This document shows, in pieces, positions 53,140-62,273 of a stretch of DNA of 64,000 bases. The DNA is taken from NCBI RefSeq assembly GCF_022012395.1, contig NZ_JAKLTQ010000002.1, positions 248,001 to 312,000 of the forward strand, read 5' to 3'. Below the pieces are notes generated by a model. The model had not been told where the DNA came from, ran no database searches, and worked only from the letters and a program-made list of their open reading frames with translations. The DNA comes from Arthrobacter hankyongi. GTDB taxonomy: Bacteria; Actinomycetota; Actinomycetes; Actinomycetales; Micrococcaceae. Each line of letters begins with the position of its first letter. Position 1 is the first letter of the stretch. Both the position numbers and the translations under genes were made by a program.

Positions 53140-54489
53140 ATGCTACGTGCTGATGCCAACGAGACCATTTCGCGGATCGGCCGCGGGACGCCCATGGGAG
53201 AGCTGTTCCGCCGGTTCTGGCTTCCCGCCGTCCTGAGCCGCGAGGTCGAGGAGCCGGACTGCCCGCCGATCCGGCTGCGGATCCTGGGTGAAGACCTGGT
53301 CGCCTTCCGCGATACCCGCGGACGGGTCGGCATCGTCGCCGCTCATTGCTCGCACCGGCTGGCACCGTTGTTCTTCGGCCGCAACGAGGATTGCGGCATC
53401 CGCTGCGCCTACCACGGCTGGAAGTTCGACGTCGACGGCAACTGCCTGGAAACCCCGAACGTGCCCTCCACGGCCCCGGATATCCGCAGGAATGTCGGCA
53501 TTACCGCCTACCCGACAACGGAAAGCGGCGGCGTGGTCTGGATATACATGGGCCCCAAGGAGTTCCAGCCCGGCTTCCCGGCCCTGGAATTTGCCCATGT
53601 TCCCGACGGACACGCCTTTGCCGCCCGCTGGCTGCAGCGCACCAACTGGTCCCAGGGTCTGGAAGGCGAAATCGACAGCTCCCACATCAGCTGGCTGCAC
53701 CGCGACTTCGACAAGAACACCACCAAGCAGAAGTCCACCGGCGCCCAGATGACCGACGACGCAGCGCCGCACATCGAGTTGCGCCAGACCGACTACGGGC
53801 TGGTCTACGGCGCCCGCCGCTCCCACGAGGGCCAGTACCTGTGGCGGGTGACCCAGTTCATCCTGCCGATGTTCAGCCTCATCCCGCGCGGGCCGGGCGA
53901 GTTCGTCCAGGGCGGCGGCCGCGCCTGGGTGCCGATCGACGACAACACCACCACCGTCTTCACTTTCGGCTACCGGGTCGACCACCCCATCGGGGAAGAC
54001 GAGCTCAACGAGTACTACCTCAGCGGCGCGCTCTTTCCGCCCCGGATGGAACAGGGCCGGTACGAACTGCCCGACGGCGGCATCATCGATACCTGGCTGC
54101 CGGTGGCCTCGAAGGAGAACGATTACCTGGTGGACCGCGAGATGCAGCGGAACACCAACTTCACCGGCATCTGGGGCGTGCATGACCAGGACCGCGCGCT
54201 GGCGGAAAACTCCAAGAGCATCGGCGGCACCGATCCGGGCATCGTCGACCGCTCCGGGGAGCATTTGGTCAGCTCCGACCGGGCCGTAGTGGCTGCACGC
54301 CGGCAGCTGATCAACCTGGCCGACGCTATGGCCAAGGGTAACGAGCCGGCCGTAGTGCAGTCGCCGGAGAAGTTCGGGGTCCGCGCCATCAGCAAGCTGA
54401 CTCCGATCGAGAGCTTCGACGAGTTCATGGAGACCTACGGCAACGACCTGCTCGCTGGCAACCTTCAGCCGGCCCTCGTGGACGAGTGA
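53140..54489 (+). CDS. Rieske aromatic-ring-hydroxylating oxygenase, large subunit
   Basis: The protein has 449 residues; AGGAGGA precedes the ATG. Rieske ligands are C70, H72, C89 and H92 (HCSHR, CAYHGWKF). The catalytic iron site is EGEIDSSHISWLH with D179, H182 and H187. It belongs to the phthalate-dioxygenase-type homo-oligomeric group. With the dehydrogenase (54500) and reductase (55674) it forms a complete oxygenase module like the pht genes. The spacing and cysteine pattern match those of the 2542-3858 protein, so the two are paralogs. Confidence 0.92.
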   Translation: MLRADANETISRIGRGTPMGELFRRFWLPAVLSREVEEPDCPPIRLRILGEDLVAFRDTRGRVGIVAAHCSHRLAPLFFGRNEDCGIRCAYHGWKFDVDGNCLETPNVPSTAPDIRRNVGITAYPTTESGGVVWIYMGPKEFQPGFPALEFAHVPDGHAFAARWLQRTNWSQGLEGEIDSSHISWLHRDFDKNTTKQKSTGAQMTDDAAPHIELRQTDYGLVYGARRSHEGQYLWRVTQFILPMFSLIPRGPGEFVQGGGRAWVPIDDNTTTVFTFGYRVDHPIGEDELNEYYLSGALFPPRMEQGRYELPDGGIIDTWLPVASKENDYLVDREMQRNTNFTGIWGVHDQDRALAENSKSIGGTDPGIVDRSGEHLVSSDRAVVAARRQLINLADAMAKGNEPAVVQSPEKFGVRAISKLTPIESFDEFMETYGNDLLAGNLQPALVDE

Positions 54490-54499
54490 GAACCCGGTC

Positions 54500-55681
54500 A
54501 TGCGAAATTCCACGGTAGGCCTGGGGGTAGTCGGGCTGGGAATGGCCGGCGGTGCCATGGTCGCGGCCGTCGGCACCCATCCCGGCGTCCGGCTGGTGGC
54601 GGCCGCCGACCCGAACCAGGCGCTGCGCGCCCGGTTCGAGGCAGGGGAGGGGCTGCCGGCGTACGCGGATCTGGATACGTTGCTGGCTGACCCCGCCGTC
54701 GACGCCGTCTACCTCGCCTCGCCCCACCAGTTCCACCACCAGCAGGCGCTCGCCGCGGCGAGGGCAGGCAAGCACATCGTCGTCGAAAAGCCGATGGCCT
54801 TGGCGTTGGATGAATGCGACCAAATGATCGAGGCGGCCGACCGGGCCGGCGTGGCCCTGGTGGTGGGCCATACCCACGGGTTCGACCCGGCCGTGATGCT
54901 GATCCGCGAGCTGGTGGCCTCGGGCGCCTACGGCACGTTGTCGATGATCGCGCAGTGGAACTACACCAACTTCCTCTACCGTCCGCGCCGGCCCGAGGAA
55001 CTGGACACGGCGCGGGGCGGGGGAATCCTGTACAACCAGATCCCCCATCAGGTCGAGATCGCCAGGACCATCGCGGCCCGCCCGGTTCGTTCGGTCCGCG
55101 CCACTACGGCGGTGCTGGACCCGCAGCGGCCCACCGAAGGGTCCTGCACGGCCATCCTTGAGTTCGAGGACAATGTGTCGGCCAGCATGGTCTACAGCGG
55201 CTACGACCACTACGACACCGACGAACTGCACGGCTGGATCGCCGAAGGCGGCGGTCCCAAAAACCCCTCCCACGGCAGCGCCCGGCGTGCCCTGCGCCAG
55301 CAGGAGGGGGAAGCCGAGCGCCAGGCCCGGACCGAGAACTTCGGCTACGGGAACTGGTCGGCGGAACTGCCGCCGCACCAGCCGCATTTCGGCGAACTCA
55401 TCGTCTCCTGCGCCAAGGCAGACATCCGGTGCGGAGCCGACGACGTCGTCGTCTACACCGAGGCGGGTGTGGAACGGGTGCCCATACCGGCCCGGCCGTG
55501 GCGGCCCGGGCGCGGGGACGTGCTCGAGGAACTGGCCGGTTACCTGACCGACAGCCGGCCCTTGGTCCATGACGGACACTTCGGCCGGGAGACGCTGCGC
55601 GTCTGCCTGGCCATCAAACAGTCGGCGGCAGAGCACCGCGGGCTGGAGCTTATTGAAAGGGAGGCGGACAGCTATGTCTGA
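54500..55681 (+). CDS. Gfo/Idh/MocA-family dehydrogenase (dihydrodihydroxyphthalate dehydrogenase-like)
   Basis: The protein has 393 residues. The nucleotide loop is GVVGLGMAGGAM (9-20), with EKPMAL near residue 97 and HTHGFDPAV near residue 128. Length and the insertion DTDELHGWIAEGGGPK followed by an Arg/Glu-rich helix are like phthalate dihydrodiol dehydrogenase (Pht4) proteins, longer than LigC. It should rearomatise the cis-diol made by the adjacent oxygenase. The LigC-type semialdehyde oxidation cannot be ruled out. Confidence 0.85.
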   Translation: MRNSTVGLGVVGLGMAGGAMVAAVGTHPGVRLVAAADPNQALRARFEAGEGLPAYADLDTLLADPAVDAVYLASPHQFHHQQALAAARAGKHIVVEKPMALALDECDQMIEAADRAGVALVVGHTHGFDPAVMLIRELVASGAYGTLSMIAQWNYTNFLYRPRRPEELDTARGGGILYNQIPHQVEIARTIAARPVRSVRATTAVLDPQRPTEGSCTAILEFEDNVSASMVYSGYDHYDTDELHGWIAEGGGPKNPSHGSARRALRQQEGEAERQARTENFGYGNWSAELPPHQPHFGELIVSCAKADIRCGADDVVVYTEAGVERVPIPARPWRPGRGDVLEELAGYLTDSRPLVHDGHFGRETLRVCLAIKQSAAEHRGLELIEREADSYV

Positions 55682-56642
55682 AGGATTCGAAACCATGACG
55701 CTTCGCGTCCACGCGATGCAGTGGGAGGCCGAGACCGTCCTGTCGGTGGACCTGCGCGACCCCAACTCGGCCGAGCTGCCGGAATTCACCGCCGGCGCCC
55801 ACATCGACCTGGTACTGCCCAACGGGATCACGCGCAGCTACTCCCTCTCCAATGACCAACGCGAACGGCACCGCTACGTCGTGGGGGTGAGCCGGGACGC
55901 CAAGAGCCGCGGTGGCTCCACGTACATCCACGACAGCCTGCGGGTCGGGCAGCTGCTCCCGGTCTCCGCCCCGCTGAATAACTTCCCGTTGGCCGAGGAC
56001 GCCGAACAGACCATCCTGTTCGCCGGCGGCATCGGGATCACCCCGATGCTGAGCATGGTCCGGAGGCTGGAAACGCTCGGCCGGAACTGGACCCTGTACT
56101 ACTGCGTCCGGGAGCGGTCCCTGACGGCCTTCGGTGATGAACTCGCCACGCTGGCGGCCAGCCACCCCGAGCGGCTGCAATTGCACGTCGATGCCGAACA
56201 CGACGGCGCCGTGCTGGACCTGGCCGCCGTCGTTGACGCGGCCCCGGAGGGCACGCACATGTATTGCTGCGGACCGCTGCCGATGCTGGAAGGATTCGAG
56301 AAGGCCGCGGTCGAACTCCCCTCGGCACAGCGGCATGTGGAGTACTTCGCCGCCAAGGATGCCCCCGCGCTGGAGGGCGGCTTCGAAGTCGAACTCGCCC
56401 AGTCCGGCAGGACCCTGACCATCGAACCCGGCCGCACCATTCTCGACACGATGCAGGAAGCCGGCATCGACGTCTCCTACTCCTGCGGCGAAGGGATCTG
56501 CGGCACCTGCGAAACACGGGTGCTGGCCGGGACCCCGGACCACCGCGACCTGGTCCTGACCGATCAGGAAAAGGAAGCGAACGACATCATCATGATCTGC
56601 TGCTCGGGCAGCAAGGGCCCGAAGCTCGTTCTGGATCGCTGA
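55674..56642 (+). CDS. Phthalate dioxygenase reductase-type flavoprotein with ferredoxin domain
   Basis: The protein has 322 residues from ATG 55674, which overlaps the previous stop by eight bases and has GGGAGG upstream. It has an FMN domain (RSYSLSN, 54-60), an NAD domain (AGGIGITPM, 117-125; CCGPLPM, 198-204) and a C-terminal plant-type [2Fe-2S] domain with C271, C276, C279 and C309. This is the PDR/VanB order. It passes electrons from NADH to the Rieske protein at 53140 and may serve the one at 2542. Confidence 0.93.
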   Translation: MSEGFETMTLRVHAMQWEAETVLSVDLRDPNSAELPEFTAGAHIDLVLPNGITRSYSLSNDQRERHRYVVGVSRDAKSRGGSTYIHDSLRVGQLLPVSAPLNNFPLAEDAEQTILFAGGIGITPMLSMVRRLETLGRNWTLYYCVRERSLTAFGDELATLAASHPERLQLHVDAEHDGAVLDLAAVVDAAPEGTHMYCCGPLPMLEGFEKAAVELPSAQRHVEYFAAKDAPALEGGFEVELAQSGRTLTIEPGRTILDTMQEAGIDVSYSCGEGICGTCETRVLAGTPDHRDLVLTDQEKEANDIIMICCSGSKGPKLVLDR

Positions 56643-56708
56643 CAGCACATCACAGGCACCACACTACTGACGGCCGCTGCCGGCGGCCGCCGGACTGAGG
56701 AGGAAACA

Positions 56709-57716
56709 ATGGCACAGATCGTATTGGGAATTGGAACATCGCACAGCCCGCTGCTGGCTATCGAGCCCGGGCTGTGGGCCGAACGCGCACAGGACGACCT
56801 CCGCAAGAAGGAGCTCTACCTTGCCGACGGCCGGGTGGTGACCTACGACGAACTCAACCAGGAAGTCCAGGGCCGCTACGCGGACAAGGCCGTGCCGGGG
56901 AACTTCGAGAAGCAGGCGCTGCAGGCCCAGCAGGCGCTGGACCGGCTCGCGGCGACGATTGCGGAGGCAGACCTGGACGCCCTGGTGGTCATCGGTGACG
57001 ACCAGGAGGAGCTCTTCACCAAGGCACACATGCCGGCCATGGCCATCTACAACGGCGCCGAGGTGGTCACCCACCCGAAGAACGAGGTCAACCCGAACCT
57101 GCCCGGCTGGTACCAGGAGGCCAACAAGGGCTACAAGATGGACGCAGTCCACCGTCACCCGGCCGCCCCGGAACTGGCTTCCGCGCTGATCGACGGGCTG
57201 ATCGAGGCCGGCGTCGACATCGCCGTCGCCAGCGAGGTCACTAACCCGCACAGCGCGGGGTTCGGCCACGCCTATGGCTTTGTGATCGACCGGCTGTGCG
57301 GCGAGCGGGAGATCCCCATCCTGCCGGTGATGCTCAACACCTACTTCCCGCCCAACGTTCCGCGCCCCAGCCGCTGCTACGACATCGGCCAGGCCATTGC
57401 CAAGACGCTGAACGCCCTGCCCGGCAGCGAGCGGATCGGCATTGTCGCCTCCGGCGGCCTGACCCATTTCGCCGTCGACGAGGAGCTCGACACGACCGTG
57501 ATCAGCGCCCTGGCCGCTGGCGACGTCGACAAGCTGCGTTCGTTGCCGCCGCTGGGTCTGCGGTCGGGCAATTCCGAGATCCTGAACTGGATCATGGCCG
57601 CCGGCGCCCTGACGGACCTGACGGTCACGGAGTCCGAGTACATCCCCGTGCACCGCACTCCTGCCGGCACCGGTATCGGCCTCGCTTTCCTGACCTGGCA
57701 ATCGGCCCAGGCCTGA
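56709..57716 (+). CDS. LigB-type (class III) extradiol dioxygenase
   Basis: The protein has 335 residues. An iron-ligand His is in GTSHSPL (H12), and further conserved histidines are NPHSAGFGHAYGF (H181, H187) and SGGLTHF (H253). It is a single-chain member without a LigA subunit, closest in length and motifs to gallate and 3-O-methylgallate dioxygenase types. It cleaves a catechol-type ring meta to a hydroxyl using Fe(II). Downstream enzymes fit 4-oxalomesaconate as product. Confidence 0.87.
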   Translation: MAQIVLGIGTSHSPLLAIEPGLWAERAQDDLRKKELYLADGRVVTYDELNQEVQGRYADKAVPGNFEKQALQAQQALDRLAATIAEADLDALVVIGDDQEELFTKAHMPAMAIYNGAEVVTHPKNEVNPNLPGWYQEANKGYKMDAVHRHPAAPELASALIDGLIEAGVDIAVASEVTNPHSAGFGHAYGFVIDRLCGEREIPILPVMLNTYFPPNVPRPSRCYDIGQAIAKTLNALPGSERIGIVASGGLTHFAVDEELDTTVISALAAGDVDKLRSLPPLGLRSGNSEILNWIMAAGALTDLTVTESEYIPVHRTPAGTGIGLAFLTWQSAQA

Positions 57717-57752
57717 CCGGGCACCCGACTACGACTTCCTAGGACTTCACCG

Positions 57753-58832
57753 ATGATTATTGATGCCCACGGCCATCTCATAACCCCCGCCTCGGTCTTC
57801 GGGATCCGCACGGTCCTGCAGGCCTCCAACGGCCACCACTCCAAGGATTGGTACATCGACAGGTACGTCGACGATGACGAACTCGCCGCCGCTGCCAAGC
57901 GCGGCGTCACCCTGATGGACCAGGTCGGCACCGACGTCCAGTTCCTCTCGCCCCGGCCGTTCGTGCTCTGGCACTCGCACCCGGTGGCCAAGGACGTGGA
58001 CCTGTGGATCGGGCTGCAGAACGACCTGATCCACCGTGCCGTCACGGCCCACCCGGACCGTTACCGCGGCGTCGCCGGCCTGCCCCAGGTCTCCGGCGAG
58101 CCCATCGAACGGGTCTTCGGCGAACTGGAGCGCGCCGTCGGCGAGCTTGGCTTCATCGGGGTACTGCTGAACCCGGATCCGGACGAGGGCGGGGGCAAGT
58201 CCCCGCGGCTGTCGGACCCGTACTGGTATCCGCTCTGGGCCAAACTGGTGGAATTGGGTATCCCGGCCCATATCCACAGCGCCGGCTGCACCGGCCGGGA
58301 AACCTACGACGAGCATTTCGCCACCGAGGAAAGCCTGGCCGTGACCTCGCTGGTTCATTCGGAGGTCTTCGACAAGTTCCCGGACCTGAACGTCATGATC
58401 AGCCACGGCGGCGGCGCCATCCCCTACCAGATCGGCCGCTGGCGGGCCCATTGGTGGCTGGACCTGGCCACCAAGAAGAAGCACATCGGCCAATACTTCC
58501 GCGATCTGGAGCACGCCGGCAGGAACGGAGAGCCGCTGCCCGAGGCGCCGTCGGACCTGACCAGCTTCGATGATGCGCTGCGGATGCTGTGGTTCGACAC
58601 GGACGTGCACGATGCCAATGCACTGGAACTGCTGTTCCGCACCGTGGGCGCGGACCGCTGCCTGTTCGGCACAGAACGGCCGGGCAGCGGCGGCGCGATC
58701 AACCCCAAGACCGGGAGGTCCTTTGAGGACTTCAAGTACACCATTGACCGCATCGACTTCCTGACCGACCAGGACCGCGGGCTGATCTACGAGCACAACG
58801 TGCGCAAGGTGTTCCCGAGGCTGGACGTATGA
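57753..58832 (+). CDS. Amidohydrolase-fold hydratase, probable 4-oxalomesaconate hydratase (LigJ-like)
   Basis: The protein has 359 residues with the metal motif DAHGH (H6, H8), HIHSAG (H173, H175) and SHGGGAIPYQIGRW (H218), followed by LFGTERPGSGGA. This is the ACMSD/LigJ branch of the amidohydrolase fold. With a LigB-type dioxygenase before it and a LigK-type aldolase after it, hydration of 4-oxalomesaconate is the best guess. Decarboxylation, as in ACMSD, is the alternative. The stop overlaps the next start as ATGA. Confidence 0.82.
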   Translation: MIIDAHGHLITPASVFGIRTVLQASNGHHSKDWYIDRYVDDDELAAAAKRGVTLMDQVGTDVQFLSPRPFVLWHSHPVAKDVDLWIGLQNDLIHRAVTAHPDRYRGVAGLPQVSGEPIERVFGELERAVGELGFIGVLLNPDPDEGGGKSPRLSDPYWYPLWAKLVELGIPAHIHSAGCTGRETYDEHFATEESLAVTSLVHSEVFDKFPDLNVMISHGGGAIPYQIGRWRAHWWLDLATKKKHIGQYFRDLEHAGRNGEPLPEAPSDLTSFDDALRMLWFDTDVHDANALELLFRTVGADRCLFGTERPGSGGAINPKTGRSFEDFKYTIDRIDFLTDQDRGLIYEHNVRKVFPRLDV

Positions 58833-59482
58833 GCATGGACAAGCTGCTGGCCTCCGGGCAGGACTTAGTGGAGGCAGCCGGCGTGCTGCCGACCGCTACG
58901 CTGCACGAAGCCGGCGGCAAGATCGGTGCGCTGCCGGCGGCGATCAAGCCGGTCCGGCCCGGCATGCGGCTTGCCGGCACGGCCCTGCCGGTGCTATGCC
59001 CACCGGGCGACAACCTCTGGCTGCACCGTGCCGTCTACGAAGCCGATCCCGGCGAGGTCCTCGTCGTCGACGTCGGAGAGGCCATGGAACACGGGCACTG
59101 GGGCGAAGTCCTGGCCGTGGCCGCGCAGAAGCGCGGCATCGCCGGCCTGGTCATCAACGGCGGGGTGCGCGACGGCGACCAGTTGCTGCAGCGCGGCTTT
59201 CCCGTCTTCTCTGCCTCGATATCCATCCGCGGCACGGCCAAGGACCCGTATGGTGCGGGAGCGATCGGCGAACCGGTCCGCATCGGCGGCGTGGAAATCC
59301 GCCGGGGCGATCTGGTGGTCGGTGATGCCGACGGCGTCGTTGTTGTGCCCGCGGACCAGGCGGCCGCGGTCATCGAGAAGTCAGTGCAGCGCGAGGCGGA
59401 CGAACAGGACATCCTCGCCCGGCTGGCAGCCGGCGAGTGCAGCCTCGATATCTACTCCCTGCCGAAGAGGCGGGACCGGTGA
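58829..59482 (+). CDS. RraA-fold aldolase, probable 4-carboxy-4-hydroxy-2-oxoadipate aldolase (LigK/GalC-like)
   Basis: The protein has 217 residues. It has the RraA-fold active-site segments WGEVLAVAA and GLVINGGVRDGD, with R114 and D115 matching the metal-assisting pair in the aldolase of Pseudomonas. It would cleave the hydrated acid to pyruvate and oxaloacetate. The ATGA overlap with LigJ and the GTGA overlap with the RidA gene show tight coupling. Confidence 0.83.
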   Translation: MSMDKLLASGQDLVEAAGVLPTATLHEAGGKIGALPAAIKPVRPGMRLAGTALPVLCPPGDNLWLHRAVYEADPGEVLVVDVGEAMEHGHWGEVLAVAAQKRGIAGLVINGGVRDGDQLLQRGFPVFSASISIRGTAKDPYGAGAIGEPVRIGGVEIRRGDLVVGDADGVVVVPADQAAAVIEKSVQREADEQDILARLAAGECSLDIYSLPKRRDR

Positions 59483-59871
59483 AACGCCGCAGCGTGACCG
59501 TGCCGGGGCTGGAGCACGGCAGCAACCCGGTGCCGGCAGCCAGCCGCCTCGGACCGCTGCTGGCCACCGGCGGGGTGCGCGGGGTGGACACCGCCACCGG
59601 CCAGCTCCCTCCGGCAGCCGAGGACCAGGTCCGGCTCGCCTTCGTGAACCTGCGCACCATCATCGAGGAAGGCGGCGGAAGGGCCGAGGACATTGTTCAC
59701 GTCACTGTCTTCGCCGCGGCGGAGGGTCTGAGACCGGTACTGAACGAGGAATGGGTTGCCATGTTTCCCGACGTAGCGTCCCGTCCGGCCAGGCACCTGC
59801 TGCGCCAGGACCTGCCCGGCGGAATGCTGGTCCAGCTCGAAGCAATGGCTTACATCACGGAAGGGGAGTGA
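59479..59871 (+). CDS. RidA-family (YjgF/YER057c) protein
   Basis: The protein has 130 residues from GTG 59479, overlapping the stop of the aldolase gene. It shows the RidA trimer pattern: LATGGVRGVD, DQVRLAFVNLRTIIEEGG, DIVHVTVF and the C-terminal QLEAMAYI. The usual catalytic arginine appears in ARHLLRQDL. RidA proteins hydrolyse reactive enamines or imines, and relatives help tautomerise keto acids. A role in tautomerising the ring-cleavage product is possible, as no GalD-like isomerase is seen. Confidence 0.85.
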   Translation: MKRRSVTVPGLEHGSNPVPAASRLGPLLATGGVRGVDTATGQLPPAAEDQVRLAFVNLRTIIEEGGGRAEDIVHVTVFAAAEGLRPVLNEEWVAMFPDVASRPARHLLRQDLPGGMLVQLEAMAYITEGE

Positions 59872-59875
59872 TCCG

Positions 59876-60538
59876 ATGACGGATCGGCTTATCGAACGTC
59901 TGCGCCGGCTGGATGCCTGCGCGGTCTCCGACGCCATGGACCGGCTGGGGCTGGAAGGCGTGGCCCTGGGGCTGCAGCCGTTAACGGCGGACCGGCGGAT
60001 CAGCGGACGGGCGACCACGGTCCGGCTCGTTCCGGCGGAGGAAGGCGTGCCGAGCGCGCGCCATTTGGGGACCGCGGCGGTGGAGGCCTCCGGGCCGGAC
60101 AACGTCATCGTCGTCGACCAGGGAGGTCGCACCAATGTGTCGGGCTGGGGAGGGATCCTGTCCCTGGCAGCCGTCCAGCGCTGCGTCCAGGGCGTCATTG
60201 TGGACGGCGCCTGCCGCGATGTCGATGAAAGCCGGGAGCTTGGCCTGCCGATCTTCGCCCGGAATGCTGTTCCGCTCACCGCCCGTGGGCGCGTGGTGGA
60301 ACAGGACTGGAACGTTCCGGTCCAGCTGTGCGGCATCGAGGTGGCGCCGGACAGCTACGTCATTGCCGATGGCAGCGGCGTAGTGTTCCTACCGGCCGCA
60401 CACGCCGAGGAGATTATCGCCGCCGCGGAGGCCATCTGGGAACGGGAGCAGGCTATGGCAGCACAGGTAAAGAATGGCGTGCCTGTATCCGAAGTGATGG
60501 GTGCACGTTACGAGACGATGCTGAAGGAGCACGCATGA
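59876..60538 (+). CDS. RraA-family protein, second copy
   Basis: The protein has 220 residues and starts four bases after the RidA stop. The active-site segment is GWGGILSLAA and VIVDGACRDVDE with R114 and D115. It is shorter in the N-terminus than the 58829 protein and not closely similar. It may be an aldolase or oxaloacetate decarboxylase for another oxo acid. The stop overlaps the next start as ATGA. Confidence 0.8.
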   Translation: MTDRLIERLRRLDACAVSDAMDRLGLEGVALGLQPLTADRRISGRATTVRLVPAEEGVPSARHLGTAAVEASGPDNVIVVDQGGRTNVSGWGGILSLAAVQRCVQGVIVDGACRDVDESRELGLPIFARNAVPLTARGRVVEQDWNVPVQLCGIEVAPDSYVIADGSGVVFLPAAHAEEIIAAAEAIWEREQAMAAQVKNGVPVSEVMGARYETMLKEHA

Positions 60539-61200
60539 GCACCACACCGGAGACTGCAGCAATCGAGCAGGTCCTGACGGAATTGAGCTGCACCGATGTC
60601 AGCGATGCATTGGACCGGCTCGGCATCAACGGGCAGTGCCTTGGCATTATGCCGCTGGACCGCTCCTTCCGGATTGTGGGGCAGGCCTGGACGCTGCGCT
60701 ATGGACCGGTGGGGGAGGATCCCGGCACTGTCGGAGACTACATCGACGAGCTTGGCCCGTCCCAGGTGGTGGTGCTCGACAACCAGGGCCGTTTGGACGC
60801 GACCGTGTGGGGCGACCTGCTGACCTCGACTGCGTCCCGCAACGCCGTGGCAGGCACGGTCATTGACGGGGTCTGCCGCGACGTCGATCGGGCCCTGAGC
60901 ATGCAGTACCCGATCTATTCGCGCGGCAATTGGATGCGCACCGGCAAGGACCGCGTCCGCGTGGAGGCAGTCGGGGCACCGGTTTCCATCGGCGGCGTCC
61001 GGATAGAACCGGGGGACTGGCTGCTGGGCGACGGCGACGGTATCGTCAACATCCCGGTGGCACGGATCCACGAAGTCCTTGCCGCCGCACAGGAGATCCG
61101 TGACGCCGAAGAGCACATCAGGCAGGCGGTCGAGGCAGGGAAGTCGCTGCGCCAGGCCCGGGCCGATTACGGCTACCACACGCTCCAGACGGCCCGTTAG
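60535..61200 (+). CDS. RraA-family protein, third copy
   Basis: The protein has 221 residues from ATG 60535 (AAGGAG upstream); the open frame continues further upstream but only shadows the previous gene. It has VWGDLLTSTA and TVIDGVCRDVDRA with R115 and D116. It pairs with the preceding RraA by overlap, so the two may form a hetero-oligomer. Substrate unknown. A 14-bp hairpin follows. Confidence 0.8.
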   Translation: MSTTPETAAIEQVLTELSCTDVSDALDRLGINGQCLGIMPLDRSFRIVGQAWTLRYGPVGEDPGTVGDYIDELGPSQVVVLDNQGRLDATVWGDLLTSTASRNAVAGTVIDGVCRDVDRALSMQYPIYSRGNWMRTGKDRVRVEAVGAPVSIGGVRIEPGDWLLGDGDGIVNIPVARIHEVLAAAQEIRDAEEHIRQAVEAGKSLRQARADYGYHTLQTAR

Positions 61201-61207
61201 CTCGGCC

Positions 61208-61251
61208 GCCGAGGCTGCCGGGCAGGGGATTCTGTGTCCGGCAGCCTCGGC
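61208..61251 (+). terminator. Hairpin terminator of the aromatic operon
   Basis: Perfect 14-bp arms GCCGAGGCTGCCGG (61208-61221) and CCGGCAGCCTCGGC (61238-61251) with a 16-base loop lie eight bases beyond the last RraA stop. Confidence 0.65.
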
Positions 61252-61347
61252 ATAGCGCAGTTTGACCCGACTCTTCGGTTCTGCCGGAAGCAACATGGAT
61301 GTATGGTGCTGATGACTAGTTGGTAATGAGAACTGAAACGATGGTGG

Positions 61348-62172
61348 ATGACTATGGCACGCGTAGCTGAAGCTGCGAGTACGGGTGCGCCGGCGCGCAG
61401 GAGCCAGAAGACGGGCGGTGCGGCGTCCTCGGGACCTACCGTGCCTGCTGCCGCCCGGACCATGGCGCTGTTTGAGATTTTCGCGCGAGAAAAGCGGGAA
61501 CTGACAAAATCCGAAGTGGCCCGGCTGCTGGATCTACCCGAGAGCAGCAGCTCCGACCTGCTGAACACCCTCCACGGCCTCGGATACCTGAGCCGGACCG
61601 CTACGACCCGCCGTTTCTATCCGACTGGCCGGTTGCTCAGCACCGCCAGATCCATTGCCGAGAATGACGTCCTGACACCGTTCGGGGTTGAGGCGACCGG
61701 TTTGCTGGCTGACCGGACCGGGGAGACCGCAGCGTTCGCCATCCGGGACGGAAACGCTATCCGGATCGTTGCCGTGACCGAGGGGAACTACCGGCTGCGT
61801 ATTGTCATCGAAATCGGCGACACCTTCGATTTGCATGCTTCAGCCCTCGGCAAAGCGATCCTGGGCCAGCTCGATGATGAGGACATGGCCCGTACCCTGC
61901 GGCTCAAGCCGCTGTCCCGGCTGGCCGAGGGAACCAAAGTGGATCCCCGGCAGATCGAGGACGAAGTGCGCCAGCACCGCGAGCTGGGTTGGTACCAGAC
62001 CATCAACGAAGGCGGAGCTGGCATGGGCAGCCTGGCCGTTTCGGGCAAGGTTGGAGACGAAGCTGTGGCGCTATGCATTGTTGGTCCCACGGAGCGGGTC
62101 GCCGAGAACCTCGATGAGTACCGCAAACTGATCCTGGACGTTCGCAGCACGGTCTTCGAGAACGCACAATAG
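61348..62172 (+). CDS. IclR-family transcriptional regulator 2
   Basis: The protein has 274 residues. The winged helix-turn-helix (31-98) is identical in sequence to residues 34-101 of the 38845 regulator, although the DNA differs at many third positions, so the conservation is at protein level. The effector domain differs: HASALGKAILGQLDDEDMA and GWYQTINEGGAGMGSLAV. The two regulators should therefore recognise the same operators and answer to different ligands. It follows the aromatic operon and is read as a separate unit. Confidence 0.92.
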   Translation: MTMARVAEAASTGAPARRSQKTGGAASSGPTVPAAARTMALFEIFAREKRELTKSEVARLLDLPESSSSDLLNTLHGLGYLSRTATTRRFYPTGRLLSTARSIAENDVLTPFGVEATGLLADRTGETAAFAIRDGNAIRIVAVTEGNYRLRIVIEIGDTFDLHASALGKAILGQLDDEDMARTLRLKPLSRLAEGTKVDPRQIEDEVRQHRELGWYQTINEGGAGMGSLAVSGKVGDEAVALCIVGPTERVAENLDEYRKLILDVRSTVFENAQ

Positions 62173-62221
62173 CGGCTGACCTGCGCCCGTCCGCCGGCAC
62201 TTAGCGGCGCGAGCCCGGCGT

Positions 62222-62252
62222 GGTGCCCGGCTCCGCTTCGGAGCCGGGCACC
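62222..62252 (+). terminator. Hairpin terminator after the IclR 2 gene
   Basis: Perfect 14-bp arms GGTGCCCGGCTCCG (62222-62235) and CGGAGCCGGGCACC (62239-62252) with a three-base loop lie 50 bases beyond the stop. Confidence 0.65.
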
Positions 62253-62273
62253 GTTGTTGGCTAGGGTTGGTCG

